In this document: piece by piece, positions 11,927 to 12,719 of the stretch
Layout of the letters: each line of letters starts with the position of its first letter
Position numbering within the stretch: position 1 is the stretch's first letter
Assembly: GCA_030591745.1 (NCBI GenBank)
Contig: JAUVAM010000029.1
Coordinates: forward strand, 1-12,719
Source: Deltaproteobacteria bacterium
Lineage (GTDB): Bacteria > Myxococcota > B64-G9
Direction of reading: 5' to 3'
Length of the DNA stretch: 12,719 nucleotides
The notes under the pieces: generated by a model
The model's database searches: none
The model's input: only the letters and a program-made list of their open reading frames with translations
What the model was told of the DNA's origin: nothing
Program-made: the position numbers and the translations under genes

Positions 11927-12719
11927 CTAGTGGCCACGCAATTCTATCGGGCACATGCACTCACCGTTCACGGAGCAAACGACAAACTGCGGATCGTCGG
12001 GGGGCTCGCAAGTGCAACAGAAATCCCGACCAGAGCAACACTCGGCACCCACGTAACCCGGCTCAATGCAGACGCTGGCCGCGGGACAGCAAGCACCCAC
12101 CACGCAGGTGCCGCCTTCGCAGGCGTTGCCTGTAGAAGGATTGCCGACGCATAAAATACTGTCGTCGATGCCCACACACTTGTCGTTCTCGGTGCATGGG
12201 TCCGAATCTTCACATGACTCGTCCGTCAGATAGGCCCGGCTGCAACCGAATTCCACGTCGCAGTATGGAGCGATGCATGCGCAGTTGGCAATACAGGCGG
12301 GGTCGGCGTTGCAGTTGTCAATGCAATGGTCATTCTCTATGCAATACTCATCGCTGGGGGAATTATCGCAACCCAGGCCTTCCACGCAGCTATCCAGGGT
12401 GCAATCCACGCCGTCATCGCATTCGACTTCGGCGGACTCGCATGCATAACCCCCGGCACCATCGCTTTCGCAGGTATTGATGATGCAATCCGTGGAGGCG
12501 GGACAGGCGGGCTCTCCCTGACACCTGCCTTCAAAACAAGCATCGCCTAATGTACAGGGGTCCTCATCGTCACATTCCGTAGGATTTTCCACATCCGTGT
12601 GCTGGCAACCCTCCAGGGAGCAGGCGTCCTCGGTGCAGATATTCTCGTCTTCACAACGCGTGTGGTCCAGCTCGTGGAGGCACCCGTTGTCCACGCAGCT
12701 ATCCACCGTGCAATCCACC
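11927..12719 (-). CDS. C-terminal part of a secreted Cys-rich repeat protein, 5' end outside window
   Basis: The frame is open to the window edge (the first codon in frame is a GTG read through, not a start), so only ~263 residues are visible. They contain 44 cysteines, about 17 percent. A repeated block 'C-x-D/E-x-x-x-C-T-x-x-x-C-x4-5-C' recurs near residues 22-38, 49-66, 100-117 and 169-190, with a partial copy at the start. This resembles the Dictyostelium-type CTDC repeat that is frequent in surface proteins of Myxococcota and related groups. The C-terminal ~60 residues have a different Cys pattern (CC, CCTC, CMC) and no obvious sorting signal or anchor. The role is probably extracellular or cell-surface with many disulfides; a precise function cannot be given. 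The stop TAG is 40 bases upstream of the beta-barrel gene's ATG. Confidence 0.75.
   Translation of the reverse strand, partial: VDCTVDSCVDNGCLHELDHTRCEDENICTEDACSLEGCQHTDVENPTECDDEDPCTLGDACFEGRCQGEPACPASTDCIINTCESDGAGGYACESAEVECDDGVDCTLDSCVEGLGCDNSPSDEYCIENDHCIDNCNADPACIANCACIAPYCDVEFGCSRAYLTDESCEDSDPCTENDKCVGIDDSILCVGNPSTGNACEGGTCVVGACCPAASVCIEPGYVGAECCSGRDFCCTCEPPDDPQFVVCSVNGECMCPIELRGH

Noticed and set aside
11887..11937. GTG start at 11937 for the beta-barrel protein
   Set aside because: It overlaps the Cys-rich gene and places 17 residues before a clean signal peptide that starts at the ATG 11886.

Overview
The window reads as chromosomal DNA of a diderm, GC-rich bacterium. The tail of a secreted protein with repeated 'CxDxxxCTxDxC' blocks, next to a beta-barrel outer-membrane protein, resembles Myxococcota / Bradymonadota-type deltaproteobacterial relatives; this assignment is an inference and no marker gene is present. 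Coding density is very high: no gap reaches 120 bases and no RNA gene, insertion sequence, CRISPR array or phage gene was seen.

Layout. Positions 1-2397 (+ strand) hold a closely spaced trio: the C-terminal part of a radical-SAM protein of the cobalamin-binding/DUF4070 type, a short AMP-forming acyl ligase, and a thioredoxin-fold protein whose CGPC site has become SGLS. They converge, with only 8 bases between stop codons, on a long minus-strand block. Read in the direction of transcription, that block is: the end of a Cys-rich protein (12719-11927), an outer-membrane beta-barrel protein (11886-11098), a promoter-like region with two perfect 11-bp direct repeats, an acyl carrier protein ACP2 and a FabZ-like hotdog protein (11004-10379), a 116-bp gap containing four tandem 16-bp repeats, then a tightly coupled run of eight genes (10262-2406): ACP1, two paralogous radical-SAM enzymes, two FabF-type ketosynthases, a YbgC/4HBT thioesterase, a dehydratase-phosphopantetheinyl transferase fusion, and an unrecognised protein with a possible SUKH-like domain.

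How the genes could work together. The set is a type II fatty-acid/polyketide-like assembly line: a ligase to activate an acyl starter, two carrier proteins, a phosphopantetheinyl transferase to charge them, two condensing enzymes with intact Cys-His-His triads, dehydratase folds and a thioesterase for release. Ketoreductase, enoyl reductase and acyltransferase are not in the window and would have to come from outside it or from housekeeping fatty-acid synthesis. The composition is related in outline to aryl-polyene clusters, but here two radical-SAM enzymes sit inside the core operon and follow a carrier protein with a one-base stop/start overlap. This suggests radical chemistry on a carrier-bound acyl chain or on its precursor. 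Ladderane-type clusters also pair radical-SAM enzymes with FabF/FabZ/ACP genes, but nothing seen here proves a ladderane product. The product is unknown and this is the best candidate in the window for an undescribed system.
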